Shown one piece after another: positions 24,025-37,320 of a DNA stretch of 64,000 nucleotides. The DNA is from Arabidopsis thaliana. Lineage: Eukaryota > Streptophyta > Magnoliopsida > Brassicales > Brassicaceae. A model generated the notes under the pieces. It did no database searches, had not been told where the DNA came from, and worked only from the letters and a program-made list of their open reading frames with translations. The stretch is taken from positions 6,758,001 through 6,822,000 of the forward strand of contig NC_003070.9 of NCBI RefSeq assembly GCF_000001735.4, in the 5' to 3' direction. The position numbers and the translations under genes are program-made. Numbering within the stretch: the first letter of the stretch is position 1; every line of letters begins with the position of its first letter.

Positions 24025-26019
24025 GACTTTTTGTTGTATGGTTAATATTCACTAGCTGAGAGCTCTTTATATACAAATGTATTAAAAACCCGTTTAATCT
24101 TTGACTGTAAAACGATTATCGTTCTCTAGAACTATCCTTGTATTTTGTATGGTGTGAACAAGGAGAAACTATGAAGCCTACTATTTATCCAAATTCTTAT
24201 CCATACAAGTTTTGACTATAGACTTTGTGATGATACACTTTTGACGTCTAATTTGTTCGGACATGTTAGTGTTATTAGTTCAAATTTTATGTTTGCCTTA
24301 AACAAAAAGTTAAACGCAACTAATAACGATATATAAACGTAAATGAAGACACAAAATTATGAAAGTCTATAGTCAAAAACTGTTCGAACGAAAGTGCATG
24401 GTGGTCAAAACAGGACATGAATCTAACTAAGCATCGCAAATTAGGTCTAGCATGAATGTAACAGCTAAATTAATTTAATTTTGTACGATCTAATTATTTG
24501 CTTGATATTTTTGGAAAAAAAAATGGTATAATTATGACAAAGATTGTTTGATAGCGACCACAGAATCAGAGAGTGTTTGGCTCTGCACATACATAAACCA
24601 GTCTTGTCTGTAATTTCTTTTAGGCTAATCTATTTTCTGAAATAAATGGATTCAACATTGATCACTATTCACTGAAAATGTTACACTCCATCTTTATTAT
24701 TATGTGTCAACTGTGAAATTGCTTTTGAGCACATGACTCATCTCATCTCACGTGATTCTCGGGTCTCGACCATTTTTCTTGATTTTGCGATTTCCATGAC
24801 CCTCGTGATTGTGATACTAATTCAGTAATTCTGAAGCATTTATGTGTGGATAAGTTTGTTCTTGGCGCGTGACTTTCACGTGTCTGCTTAAAGGGGTTTA
24901 CAAGTGGAATTTAGGCTTTATTGTTTATTTATACATGCTCACCAACATCTATTTACATATACTTCTTGTTCTTCGCCTATGCACTACTACACATATCTTG
25001 TAAAATTTGTATATTGTTAAAGATAGGCATTGTTGCTTTGTAGAAACTTAAATAGTTGTAGTTATATGTAGATGCAAAGGAACATTTTACTTTAGGAAAG
25101 ATTCAGAAAACAGCTCGAGTTAATTAATATCTACACCCAAATCTAGAAAACTAATTAATGAGGTGTTTATATCGGAAACTTGCTGGATCGATATGAGATC
25201 TTACAAATATTCTGCAACCTAAGAGTATATATCAATTGAACATGTCGGATATAATAGTATCTATATATGTATGTGTATATAAAATGGAAAAGTTCTAGTT
25301 TTATTAAAACCAAAAGATCTACCAACGCAAGCAATGCCAATAATATAGATTGAAGTAATAATATATATATCTTGCAATGACATTTTAATTGACACTAAGT
25401 ATCCATATAGTGGCCAAGGTACCTAGATAAAGAATTTATGTTAAACATCCACCATGGTAATTAACCTTTTAACCTACATGCTTCTATATATGAATTTCGA
25501 TTATAAACCCTGTAATCTATGACTATATTTTATTATTATATGCACATACTAAAACACTCCTAATCAGAAATGTTATAGCGCAAAACATTCTTTCATAAAG
25601 TTAAAAAGAACCATATAATTTGCCTAACACATTAGCTAAAAACATAGGAAAATTGGGACATTATTGGTCGAGCGACCACAATATTAAAACTTTGAGATAG
25701 CAAAGCAAAAACATTACTAAATGACCATTATGCAATCATATTAATTTATTATAAAGTCCCTATAAAATGACCACACTGGTGATCGTATCCATCTCGGTAT
25801 CAGTGTGTCTCTTTCTCCAACCAGAATATTTTCTTTCTCCCATCTTTCCTTTCATTAATCCGATTAACATCCCAAGAACATTTATCATATATATTCACTT
25901 GCCCGTTTCATTTTCTCGCAACATATTCTATAGATTTCTTTCTAACATTTTCACATACATATCTATAAATACTAAAATACACCATAATAAATCTCAACAA
26001 TTTCAATATATAAAAAAAA
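24025..26019. other. Long divergent intergenic region
   Basis: About 2 kb between the starts of PDF1.4 (-) and the membrane protein at 26020 (+). It is AT-rich with no gene. Acgt-core words (ctcacgtgatt at 24749, tttcacgtgtc at 24876) could act in stress-responsive promoters. tataaata at 25964-25971 is the probable TATA box of the downstream gene; the ORF at 25767-26078 overlaps that promoter and is not supported. Confidence 0.55.
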
Positions 26020-27075
26020 ATGGAGGCAGAGAAAGCAGAGGCGAGTTGGACATACGAGAATCTGTTCCAGAATTGTAAATACACCGTTGGATTGTCCGCC
26101 GTCGTAGCCTTCGGTTACTGTTGTTTACCGGTGATCGTCAACCAACTGCACGGGTTTTTCATTTGGTTCGATTGGTTTACTTTGGTTCTAAGAAACCTTT
26201 TCTTCCTTTCCGTCGTCGTAAGCATTATCATCTTCCTGATTTACGTTATCTTTAGCAAAATCCAAACCACGGAAAAAAAGGAACCAGATCTTTACGATCA
26301 ATATGTAGCCGCCGTCCCTCCACCCTCCACCGTCACGCCGTTCGATTCCTATAATATGTCAAAGTTTGAAGATGTTGGATATTACAATAACTCGACTTAC
26401 AGAGAGAATGTACCCGCGTTTCAAGCGGTTAAGGCGGTTGAGGAGAGTAGTTATAGTTACGATCAAGAAGTGGTGGAGATGAGTTCGAAGAGTTACAGGA
26501 GGACGAGCAGATCGGAGAAGAAGATGACGGAGAGGATGGTGGAGTATCGGAAGACGGAAACGGAGAGAGTGACGAAAACGGGGTCGTGGAGGTCGCAGTC
26601 TATGGATGGTTTAAGCAGCGGCGAGGAGTTTCGTAGGACGATACAGACTTTTGTCTCGGAGCAGAAGAAGATGCATATAATCCGAGCTAGCGGCGTCGAT
26701 GATCAGTTGGAAAACGGCTACATTCACCGAGCTAGCGGCGTCGATGATCGTGTTCACTATTGGGAACACGGCGCCGTTCCTCAGTGGCAAAACGATGACG
26801 TTCCTCAGTTGCAAAACGGCGGCGTTCCTCATTGGTGGCAAAACGGCAGCGTTTCTCAGTTGCAAAACAGCGATGTTCCACAATGGCAAAACGGCGGCGT
26901 TCTTCAGTTGCAAAACGGTGATGTTCCACAATGGCAAACCGGCGGCGTTTCTCAGTTGCAAAATGGTGTCCATGAGCCTCAAAACGGTATCGTTCAGTGG
27001 AAAGGATCTCGTGACGATGGAAGTGGTCGTCATCGTCATCGCCATGGTCATCGTAGTCGTAAACATAGGCAGTAG
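26020..27075 (+). CDS. Membrane protein with DUF761-type motif and 8-residue repeats
   Basis: Single exon, 351 aa, matching At1g19620 (function unknown). Two hydrophobic segments near residues 21-45 and 55-80 are likely membrane helices, followed by a hydrophilic tail. The tail contains SWRSQSMDGLSSGEEFRRTIQTF (about residues 188-210), similar to the C-terminal motif of plant DUF761/DUF4408 proteins, which normally ends the protein. Here it is followed by about 140 more residues: two RASGVDD units, eight tandem copies of VPQWQNGG/VSQLQNGD (residues 253-317) and a His/Arg-rich end (RHRHRHGHRSRKHRQ). The repeat is low complexity and leaves other frames open, so ORFs at 26699-27133 and 26611-27066 are shadows. 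Confidence 0.85.
   Translation: MEAEKAEASWTYENLFQNCKYTVGLSAVVAFGYCCLPVIVNQLHGFFIWFDWFTLVLRNLFFLSVVVSIIIFLIYVIFSKIQTTEKKEPDLYDQYVAAVPPPSTVTPFDSYNMSKFEDVGYYNNSTYRENVPAFQAVKAVEESSYSYDQEVVEMSSKSYRRTSRSEKKMTERMVEYRKTETERVTKTGSWRSQSMDGLSSGEEFRRTIQTFVSEQKKMHIIRASGVDDQLENGYIHRASGVDDRVHYWEHGAVPQWQNDDVPQLQNGGVPHWWQNGSVSQLQNSDVPQWQNGGVLQLQNGDVPQWQTGGVSQLQNGVHEPQNGIVQWKGSRDDGSGRHRHRHGHRSRKHRQ
26776..26970 (+). repeat. 24-bp coding minisatellite, eight units
   Basis: 195 bases encode eight copies of an 8-residue unit alternating VPQWQN-type and V(S/P/L)QLQN-type, giving a 16-residue higher-order period; one unit has an extra Trp. Units differ at third and some first positions, so the array is not brand new. 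Confidence 0.88.
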
Positions 27076-27426
27076 GCTCGAGGGTGGCTCTGGCTCTAAA
27101 GTTTCTGGTTCGTACTTAGCTTTATCGAATTAGGGTTTGTATTAATTTTTCTGAATCTGGTTATATCATTAGAAATATCTGATTTGCCAGGAAAAGATCT
27201 CTATACTAGTATTATTGTAGCTTTCTAACGCTTTTAATTTTAACTTCGGTGACTCTTTTATTCTTGTGGTATCTTAATTTTTTCTTTTTCACTTGTTCCT
27301 TTTAAACTATACTCATAAATATTAATTAATACATTCATTAAATATTACACATTTGGATATGATTCATCGCATCTAGGAAGTAGGAACACATATTGAGATA
27401 TAAAATCTAATTTGAAACATATGAAT
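27076..27426. other. Convergent 3' region
   Basis: 3' flanks of the gene at 26020 (+) and CYP722A1 (-); AT-rich, nothing else seen. Confidence 0.6.
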
Positions 27427-29967
27427 TTACAATCTACGTGACACGCGAATTGGATATCCACTCTTCAATCTTGCAAACAATGTCCACTTTTCAATGCTTG
27501 GATCTTCATCTACTACTTCCCATCTTCAATTTTTTTTTTCAATTATTAAAACTTACTGTTACAGGATTATTCAATTTTTTTGCAATACTAAAGAAAAAGT
27601 CGTACGAACCTGTAAGTTGTTATAAAACGGTGGAGAAACACTAACATCATGGCTTTGGCCAAAGCAAGTCCAAGACATGTTCTTCCTCCCATCCCAAATG
27701 CTAGAAAACTGTTTGCTTTTGCTTCCTCCTTTATTTAATTTAAGTTAATTAAGTAAAACCAAAAGCATTTGAATAAAGGAACTGTAAATTTCAATATATT
27801 TACTTTAAATTGTGGTTTATTTACCTCAAACCTTAAAGGGTTGAACTTGTGAGGTTCACTGTATACAGTAGGATCAAGATGAATGGATCTTGCGTCAATA
27901 TTTATATTCCACCCTTTTTTGATCTTATATCCTTTCAAATCAGAAAACAAAATGTATCTAAGTCAGAGATCATTTATTAAAACAAATACAAGAAGAAGAT
28001 ATATAGGAACTAATATTTTTCATGATAAATTCTTAAAGCAAACCTTCCATTTCACAGTCTTGAAGGACTAATCTTGGGAACCAAGGCACAACAGACGCCA
28101 TTCTCAGAGATTCTTTCACCATCTATTTCCAAAATTTACATGTACATGTAAACATATAATTTTAAACAAATTAGTCCATTGAAAAAACGTTTATATATAA
28201 TTACCTTTGAGGCATATGGCATTTCACTTAGATCTTCTAGTTCAAGAAATGGTTTATTTGATGCCTTCTTTGTAATCTGAGATTGTTCTTCCTGTTGACC
28301 GACCAGGACAATGACATGTTTTAAAACTAAAACCCTTTAAATTCGTCTTTATTGAAATTGAAAAGCAGCAATTAAAATGATTAATATTTTTTTTAAAACA
28401 AATTTAAGTGATAAATATATGTTAAAGTGCATACCACAAGAGAAACTAATTATAGAACTTACAATAAGAATATCCAAAACCTTCTGATTTTCTCCGAGGT
28501 ACTTGACCATCCATGTCAGAGCACTAGCAGTCGTGTCCTGTCCTGAATTTTTATTTTTATTTTATTAACCGGATTCATCATAAATTAAAAAGATACAATT
28601 AATCTGATATGATATTTTATTTTATTTTTCTTAACCCTTTATTAAAAAATATATATTTTTGTTTTTCTTCTCTATATATAAGCTGGTCTAAAAATGATGG
28701 GTATTAAATGAGACCTGCAATGATCATGGTCAGAATATTGTCCTTAATCTCAGCATCAGTCAACTGAGGAGTGTCGTTATCTACTGCAAGAAGCTGCTGC
28801 AGAAAATCTTCATGATGATTATTATGACTATTTATTTCATTTCTCCGTTCTCTAATTATCTTTTCTAACATCTCCATAACTCTTCCTCTTGCCTGCATCA
28901 CTCAAAACTTCTCATGAATCGAACCACAATCAATTTAAATTCTGGATGAGTATATAATATGATATCTAAAATAGGGTAATTGAAACTACGTAGTACGTAC
29001 CATGATCCCCTTGTGGAATCTAGTCCAAGGTAAATTGAGAGGAAAAGCGAGCATGGCTTCACAAACAAAGCCCACATCTCTTTGCATGGAACCCAGTTCT
29101 TCTTCCTTTTCTAGACTTACTAACATCTTACACATTGCTTTGAATGTTATCTGCAACATCAGTTAAGATTTGCCTTCAATAAGAAAAATATATGAAATTT
29201 TGAGTTGACTAAAGTTAATTTATCATAGTCCTTCCTAATCATTTCAGAATTTCTATTTTAGCATATGAGTAGAAAACTGGGCCATGATCCATTTAAACTA
29301 TGAACCGAAAGAGAGAAGGCTTTAAATAGGCCCAATACAACGAAGTATGTGAAACAAACCTGGAGCAAATCTGTGAGCAAGACCACCGTACCACGGTGTT
29401 CCCATCCACCAAGAGCGTCCACGACGAGTTCATCAAAGTGTCTAACCATCAGAGCCGTCGATCTTTTGGAGAACAAGTTGATCAAACGGCTACGGAGAAT
29501 CTTGTGATGGTGTTGAGGAGCACATAGAAGGCTCCGATCACCTACAAGCTCACCTATGGACTTTATGTACCGTTTCGTGAACATCCCTGAGTCGTTGTTC
29601 AGAACAAGCCGAGCTGACTCGGTCGTAGACAGGAACACGTGTGTCTCTCCGAACAAACTTGTCCTAAAGCAACTACCGTACCTGTAATATATAAAAAGTA
29701 TATGATCATGTGAAGTGGAAACCTTCTAGATGGGCCAGAGGCTTCTTTTGTTTACCTGATACGGCGACTACGGACGAATTCGTAGAAGCCTTTGCCGCTG
29801 TTGACAGAAAGCATAAACTGAAGTGTTTCTCCGATCACCGGAAAACCATCGCTTCCCGGAGGAACACCAGCTGTTGATTTCTTTCGATCTTGGAACATAA
29901 TTTTGAGAAATTTTCCAAGTGTTAGCATCGCAGCGCAGAGGACAAGACAGAGGCAAAGATGTTCCAT
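27427..29967 (-). CDS. CYP722A1: CYP722A1, cytochrome P450
   Basis: Nine coding exons on the minus strand (29967-29756, 29681-29360, 29150-29001, 28892-28715, 28542-28463, 28291-28205, 28122-28044, 27931-27825, 27728-27610) plus a tenth, 27523-27427, sum to 476 aa. The N-terminal hydrophobic anchor (about residues 3-22) is followed by the proline-rich hinge GVPPGSDGFPVIGE. I-helix AGQDTT is at 287-292 (split by an intron), K-helix ExxR is ESLR at 347-350, FNPLRF is at about 399, and the haem loop FGMGGRTCLG carries Cys423. It is an ER monooxygenase of the CYP85 clan. The locus is At1g19630; I recall CYP722A acting on carlactonoic acid in strigolactone-related metabolism, while related CYP722C makes orobanchol. 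The acceptor of the exon ending at 27728 could shift by one codon (27725). Confidence 0.95.
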
Positions 29968-31165
29968 TTGGTTTAATTTAGTTCTAAATTTTAGTATGCA
30001 ATCTTTGTTCGAGCTTGTAATCTATAAATATAGAGAGATATTTTCTGTAACGAGTGAGTGGGCCGTTGATCTTTTTTTGCTCCTCATGATGTTTCTTTAG
30101 ACTAAAATCTGTTGAATATGCGTGTGTGTATATATATTTTCTTACAGATAAATCAATCGAGGCTGGCTATACAAAGAAGGTATATTAAACCAAGAGACTA
30201 ATATAACGTCTTCTAAGTTTTTATTTGTTTTTAATCACTTTTCTGTTTTTTTTTTCAAGGTTAACGTATGTAAACTTTGGTGTATAACATTTTCTTGATA
30301 TAATTTAACAAAAAAAAAAACACATTTTCTTGATACATGAAAAATTATCGGTATATCAAACTACTGTAATTATTTTCTTGATATTTATATTAGTTGAGTG
30401 ATACAAAAATATCATCTCGAGACTAGTGTTAGTGAGTTACAGAATACAGAGGCAACAGTATTGACGTATTGTGCAACTAATCACGATTCTTGGCAGATTA
30501 AAAATAAATCATGAGCATGTGGAAAATATTTGAACGGCTATAAATAAATGTTTTGGTTATGGAATTTTCTCGCTTCTTAAGAAATGTCTTGGTCATGGGA
30601 GGTGACGCCATGCGCTGAAAGTTGAAACAAAAGGAACAACAGAAATACAAAAATAGAAAAATTATAATTTGGGAGACACGTGAACGGTGAAGAGAAGCTG
30701 TTGCGGTATTGCCCTACATTCTCACGACTCACGAGTGGCCATGATTAACTTGTTTTCCACTTGTTGCGGCACAACTCCTAAGTGGCAAGTTAAAGTGATG
30801 ATCACTTTTAACATTCTCACGTCACATTCCGCCTTAATGTTGCATCTTATAAAGGAAAAGCAAAAAGAAGAACAAATTGTGATTGCCCAAAAGGTAGTTC
30901 TATTTGAATAATTCACGACTAATGCGTCTACATGCATCCAAGCTCTCTCATTTCAAGGTCCGAACCAGCTGATTCTATTTGTTTTAATACTATAGGTCTA
31001 CCGTAAATGAAAAAAAAAAAAAAAAAAGGGTCTACCGTAACATCAGACTTTATTTTATTATTTTATTCTCGAAGCAAATTATATTACATATGCTTGATTA
31101 GAAAACTACCAAATCATGTCATTGTAGGCCCAAAGACATGTATATTGGCATATGTTATAACACGA
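29968..31165. other. CYP722A1 promoter and JMT 3' flank
   Basis: AT-rich. A TATA-like ctatatttatag lies on the minus strand at about 30023-30034, about 60 bases before the CYP722A1 ATG. An 18-base A-run begins at about 31010. The 74-aa ORF at 30687-30911 has no recognisable features and is probably chance. Confidence 0.55.
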
Positions 31166-33708
31166 TCAACCGGCTCTAACGAGCGAAAGAATAACAATAG
31201 CGTATCGTGGCGAGCTTACATAGAAGTACTCTCCCACGATCTTTGCATACCTTTCAAAAAGCTCGTCCATCACATTTTCACCGAAAGTAGGTTCTAGCAT
31301 CGGCTCGACCACAGCTCTTATGGTATTAGACACTCTTCGGCCACTAGCTAGGGCTTCGGGTTTGGACCTTATTACAAGGTCATAACTCTCCTCACTGATA
31401 CTCCCACCTTCCCAATCAATCGGACTTATCTCAAGCCTATCGATCGAAAATGACCCTTCTTTCTCTATCACCATTTTCAACTCTTCGGAGCTCGCAGCAT
31501 AGTAAGGAGCGTTGAAAGCATCGATCTTCTCTTCCTCGATGATACCCTTAAGATGGAGAAAAATAAACGCGGCACCTTTTAGTTATGACTTACTGAGGAT
31601 TTCTTCTAGGTTTTTTTTTTTTTTTTTTTAATCTATTGATCCAATAATCTATCGATCTTGTTGGATCAAACCTAAGATTTAACATTAGTTTTGATCATAT
31701 ATATTATCTAGAAAATCGTTTGAAATAATCATGAATGGTTTTAGAGGAAAATCTAGGCTACAATATATTGAGTTCTAAATAGTTATGTTGAAATATAGAG
31801 AAATCAAGATTTTTTTTTTCAGAAATCAAGAAACTAGTTTAAATTACCAAAACATTATTAACTATTTTGTAATTATGAGGAGGGTAAAATGTTTTACTGC
31901 CATACCTTGCTTCTTTATCAAGAGAAAAAACCGGGAACTAATTAATAAATATGTTTTTTCATAAGTATTCGTTTTTTTCTCCAAAACTTAATTGATTGCG
32001 TAAATATATAGTAAGAATTTAGCTAGTATTTGGCACTACAAATAATTTCTATATGGTATATATCAAATCTATTTGTATATGATAAAATCTTTGTTGACTA
32101 ACTTAAGTAATTTGAGAAACCGCAAGAAATTTGGAAAAGAACACATGGGCCACATTACTAGCTAGGACTTAATTGGTCAAGTAACGTGACATGGTCAGAT
32201 CCTTTTAGAATATGAGCCATTTATAACCGAAAGAGACTTACATGTTAGTTATAAATAAATGTAAACATATGTACACCACTATACCTCTTTGGCCATGGAC
32301 ATAAGAGCTTGAGCTAGGAGTTCCCATTGATAGCAACTCTCTTCGGTTGTGGGATCCAGTGATCTTCTACCAAGGAACGATAAAACCATTCGGCCTCCCG
32401 GGACCAACTCCTCAGATCGCGATCTCAAAAAAACCCAGAAATCAGTTTGGAATTGAAGAGCATAAGCTTTATGTGCACTCTTAGGACTTGTCTTTGATAT
32501 GTATATTTTCCCCATGTTTTCTAAATCAGCTGTTATTGTCCTGTCTTCCTTCTCCGCCTCACGACATGGAACCTTAAAAATATATGGATGATAATTCAAC
32601 TTGTTAGCAACTTAGCATGTCTATTTGTGATAGTTTTGATAAACTGACAAGCTTATGTGGACCACTAGGTTTCTGTTTTTATGTTGGTTTCTCAAATGAG
32701 AAAGATTCCCACGCACTAAAAGGTATATCACTTGCGTAATATTTTTAGGTGCTGTTTCGTGAATTACTACGTTTATTTTGAAAAAATATTGCGATATTCA
32801 TTAACTTTTTCTGTTTTTTTTTTTCTTTTGTGTAATCACAACAAGTAATTAAGAATAGAGAATTTTCTTCTCTTAATTTTCTGAATATATAAATTTTAGT
32901 TTTTTTAAAAATTGTCATAACTTTGATATTCCGGTCATAACTCATAATATTAGATTTGAAATTTCATTTTTCAGAATGATAGATGGCACTTTTTTCTTAA
33001 AGTTCGTAATTGTTTAACACTAATAAGGGGTACGGTGAAATTTTTTGCATAGAGAAACAATACACACCTGAGATAACCAATGTAAACTAGAAGAAGAATG
33101 CACAAAGTGAAGGCTCCGGCGAGGAAACAAACGTCCGTAGAACGAACCTGGGACGGCCGACACAAAACACGATTCTCCTCCTCCACGACCGAACCCTAAA
33201 CCCTCCTTGTTATTATTAACCCGGTCGTAAAACTCTGGCAAAGAAGCACATATGTAGTTGAAGTCATTGCTAGGGAGGTCGTTCAGAGAGACTCTGAGCT
33301 CAGGGACAGGACGGTCGAGGTCAGGACACAAGTTGTGGATCGTGTCAACTATGTTGGAGATGGACAAGAGACTGTTCGGACCGGAGGAGCAGCCTAAGTC
33401 GGCGATTCCAATGCTCGAAATCTCTGAATTGCTCATCATTAACTTCTTCAAGGCCTCGTCCATTACTCTTCTGCCTAGAGATATTATGTTACTCTGCGAG
33501 ATCACATAATCAGTATACACTTGTCATTATTATTACAGTTCTAGAACCAAATTATGTTTAAGTTATAACAATAATTCACTCGTATGTATGTGTACACGAG
33601 AATATAATGCATATTTATATCAAAATGATCAACCTGAGCGGTGGAGTTCTTGGCATAACTCGTTTCACCGTTTCCTTTGTTCATGTGAAGAACTCGCATT
33701 ACCTCCAT
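31166..33708 (-). CDS. JMT: JMT, jasmonic acid carboxyl methyltransferase
   Basis: Four exons (33708-33634, 33493-33068, 32572-32285, 31546-31166) encode 389 aa of the SABATH family. The enzyme transfers methyl from S-adenosylmethionine to jasmonic acid, making volatile methyl jasmonate. The SAM-binding motif DLGCSSGPN begins at residue 57. The N-terminal [14 protein letters not shown] is the typical substrate/SAM clamp, [10 protein letters not shown] precedes the second intron, and [17 protein letters not shown] is the conserved SABATH core. It matches At1g19640. No targeting signal is present, so it is cytosolic. It is known to respond to wounding and jasmonate. A minus-strand TATA (tatatata) lies at about 33791. 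The upstream 4.8 kb contains no gene. Confidence 0.97.
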
Positions 33709-34789
33709 CTCTCTCCCTCTCTCGCTCTTTGTGTCTCTTTCTTTTTGATGAAGCAGAAGGTTAATGAATATAGTAAGTGATGTTGGGTCGATATATATAA
33801 GGAAAGAGGTGTTGTAAACGATTAGAGTTTTGACAGCCACATGAATCTTTTTATTTTTTGGTTTTTAATTGGTATAAACTACATGCATCTTATGGACGTG
33901 CGTTGGGTGCATCTCTCTCTCCACACACACATATAAACATACGATGGTCCCTTTTACGAATTTTTTTTTATATTAACAAGTAAGTTAATCGGTATCCACA
34001 CGCAGTTAATTAGTTCAACCTGGATTTTAGAAAATTGAGTAAACTCTAGTGACTTTGAGTTTTAATCCGCGCGCAAAAGTCATAAAGTAACTCATTTTCA
34101 AAAACCGGGAATAGTCTTTGGTTTGATGAAATTTATCAGGCAAGAATTCTGTGAAAAAGAAAAAACAAAAATTAAAAATTAGGTACCATTATATATATGT
34201 CCAATAGTTAATATCATGTAAGTCGAGTACGAAGATAAATTCTTATTAACCACTGCTGATTTCATATGATTTCCGCGGATTCCATGAAGTAGTTTAGATA
34301 TACAATCCTAGATTTCAATCATAAAAGTTGCAAAATTAATTCTACAGCAGAAAATAGTTGTACAACATTTTAGTCCGGAAAACAAGAAGCAATGGCAAGG
34401 CTCATGGAAATGGGTATCTGTCCACTTAGAATTTGTTCTTAGTCTTATCAGTACTAACCGATAATATATTATCAAAAAATACATATTATAAGAAGATTAA
34501 GTCTCATCTAGCGGTCGATGGTAAAACAATGGAAATTGTTGATAAGGAAAAACTGAATTAAATGAGCCCTTTTTTTAATAATATATATTTTCATGTGAAT
34601 ATATACCAAAAATATGTGTCTTTCAACAAAGCATAATGTTAACAAAAATGTTCTATGTATCATTTCTTGGATATGTAAACTTTTTTTTTTCTCTCGTTAG
34701 GTCTACACAATTTAAAGACTTGGATATTATTTTGTGATTACAACGACAATGTATCCATTTCAGAATCATTTTTGACGGTTGACACTTAT

Positions 34790-35210
34790 AAAAGGCTTGT
34801 TATATATAATTCAAGCTCTGGCCTTTTTTAGTAAGAAAAACTTATTAAGAAAAAATTCAAAACGAATTTTGGAATTTCGAACTGCAGGCATTTATACAAT
34901 TATAACTAAACTTCTTGATTGATTCGAACCGATGAAGGATTCGTTTTAATTGACTGTCAACATCTATTTAGGTAGTTAACACTCAATTTATCAGCGCTAA
35001 TAAAGTACTAGTTGACATTCAGCTTCTGTTTTAAGATCGTTGTAATATATTAATACAAGGCTTCTTATATATAAACACATATTTTTCAGTAACATAATTA
35101 AGAAAAAAATATCTAAAACAAATTTCTGAATTTTCGACTAATCGTAATAGACAAACCATAATATACAAGTACTTGAATCTAACTGATGTGTCAAAGGATT
35201 TGTCGTAATC
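34790..35210. repeat. Diverged tandem duplication, period about 265 bp
   Basis: Blocks near 34793 and 35057 share landmarks in the same order: aaggctt.ttatatataa, a.ta..attaagaaaaa, aaaac.aatt..gaattt.cga, and a final gaatc/gattcgaa.c..atg..aaggattcgt.. (or .tttgtcgt) aat..gac. Identity is modest, so this is an old duplication. Confidence 0.5.
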
Positions 35211-36270
35211 GACTACGTGCTGATATTTTAAACGTTTATATTGTAAATGTTAGGTTCTAGCTCTCTAATTGGGTTTGTCTTCTCAAGTTTTTAAGGTAGG
35301 CAAGAATATCAGATTAGGTCTCTTGTACGTTTCAATTTTCTGAGCAGCAATATGGTCCCAACATAAATAAAACAAAAATCATTTAATATGTACACAGTTA
35401 GATTTTATGCCATTGACATTTATCATTTTAAATATTACATGAATAATATGTTATGAAAAAAATACTTTGAATATCTTCACGTATGTAAATGTATCTCTAT
35501 ACTGTATATCAAATTTTAAATATTATAAATTAATCGATTTTTTATAATAATTAATTGTAGGGTTTAATAATGTCAACACATAAGAGTTCCTGACCGACTT
35601 TTGAAAGAATCCGCGTGATAAACACAAGACAGAGGCCCGACTCAATAGTAGAAATATACGAGATTAAGGCATATGATATAAAGTCTTAATCTAAAGAATA
35701 TAGACCGAATAAAGATCCGTGTTTATTATTTTAAAAAGGAAAACTTTCACGTTTGGACCACGGCATATGGTTCGTGGAACATTTGATTTCAAATTATATT
35801 CGAACTATATCCGAAGAATATGAGAAGACATTATTTTGTCACGTTTATGTTTTCTATTCCGCAATAGATACGGCTTATGGTTTTGGTATAGTTCAATCTA
35901 TCAACTTTTAAAACTTTTTTTTTTTTTTGCAAACAAATGAAGATACTAAGCCATGCACTCCTTAATTTGACTCTAGATAGGCAATGCATTTTCATTTTCA
36001 GGAGTATACTAATAATATGTAAAAATAACCAAGGAATTGTCGTGAACCACGTGGCCGTTGCTGCCAAGTAATTTTCGGACGCGAATAGATTGCCAAATGA
36101 AGTAGTAATATCACGTGAACATTCTGCTTCACGTTCTGACGATGAGCCTCGTTTCTCCTTATATATGTTGGATTATTGTCTATGTATATATGTATACAGA
36201 CTTCATTTTGATATATTTATGTATTTTTTGTTTTCACGTCTTACAAAATCTTTCATACCTTATATCTGCT

Positions 36271-36402
36271 AAATTCCATTCAAGCAATGTTTTAACTTAC
36301 AGACTTACAGTGAATCATATATATTATAGTTTAATAAGTCTAAAAGGTAAAATAAAATATCCATTATCTAAAATCATAGTAAAATCCATTCAAGCAATGT
36401 TT
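36271..36402. repeat. 22-bp direct repeat, 110 bp apart
   Basis: aaattccattcaagcaatgt at 36271 and aaaatccattcaagcaatgt at 36381 differ by one base across 22. The DNA between is AT-rich and not otherwise duplicated. Confidence 0.75.
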
Positions 36403-37320
36403 CTCCATCATCTATTTTACTTTCGGTGGTAAAATTTCACGCTTTTGTTATGTGTACTTTACTAGAGACACAATGTTGTTTTAGAGAAAGGTAGATACCC
36501 AAATTTTATTAAAGTATGATACCTAATACATCTCCAGTCACATGATTCACTTACTACTTAGTGAATATGATCATGTCTGGATTGATTTATGTTAAAAATA
36601 TTGAAGTACTTCTAAATATTTGAATGTGACATAAAATTAACCTTTAAATATAGATGATGGAGAAAGAAAAGACTCAAGGTCCAGCTAGTGTTTGTCTACC
36701 CTGTTTGATGAGTTCAGTCTGTTCAGACTTCAGAGGGAAACAACTATCAAAGAATAGGCAAAAAAACATGTTTCTGGTATGATAATAATTCGGCACATAC
36801 GTAGCACAAAGCTCTAATTTATTCATGATTGTACCACGATTTTCAACTAATCTTAGATATTTCAATTTGTAATATATTAAAAAATGATTCAACTAAAGCA
36901 AAAAAAATCAAAAGTTGATACCCAATTTAGTAATACTAGGTAAGTTACCTTCCATGATACTGAATTCTAGTGTTTTATATAATTGTGATATCACTTTTTG
37001 TATGCAAATATGCAATATACGTTCCTGTTTAGTAAAATAATCATCTTTTCACTAAACACTATTTAAATCACTGAAGTTCAGTCCTTCTCATTCTCTTTTT
37101 CTCTAATCTCTTTACTCTTCAACAATTATGTCATTAAAAATTAATACATGGAAGAAGCTAGAGACGAAATGGCCAAATGGGTATGCTTTGAAATTTAAAA
37201 TGCTATTAAAACTTTTAAGAATATTATTTATTGACTTGTTTGATTTTAATTGGATGTTGATGTGAGTTAGTCCACATGTCAATTTCACAATTTGGTTGAG
37301 TTCTAAAACAAAACATCTTT

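Noticed and set aside
26611-27133. Long overlapping ORFs opposite and beside the membrane-protein gene
   Set aside because: They arise from the 24-bp coding repeat, which lacks stops in several frames; no family features or start context.
30687-30911. 74-aa Cys-containing ORF as a possible secreted peptide
   Set aside because: No signal peptide, irregular cysteines and no splice or promoter support.
31008-31027. A-run as a retroposon tail
   Set aside because: No preceding gene copy or target-site duplication; simple homopolymer.
34920-34945. tRNA-like B box (ggttcgaat) on the minus strand
   Set aside because: No paired T-arm stem, A box or acceptor stem around it; chance match in AT-rich DNA.
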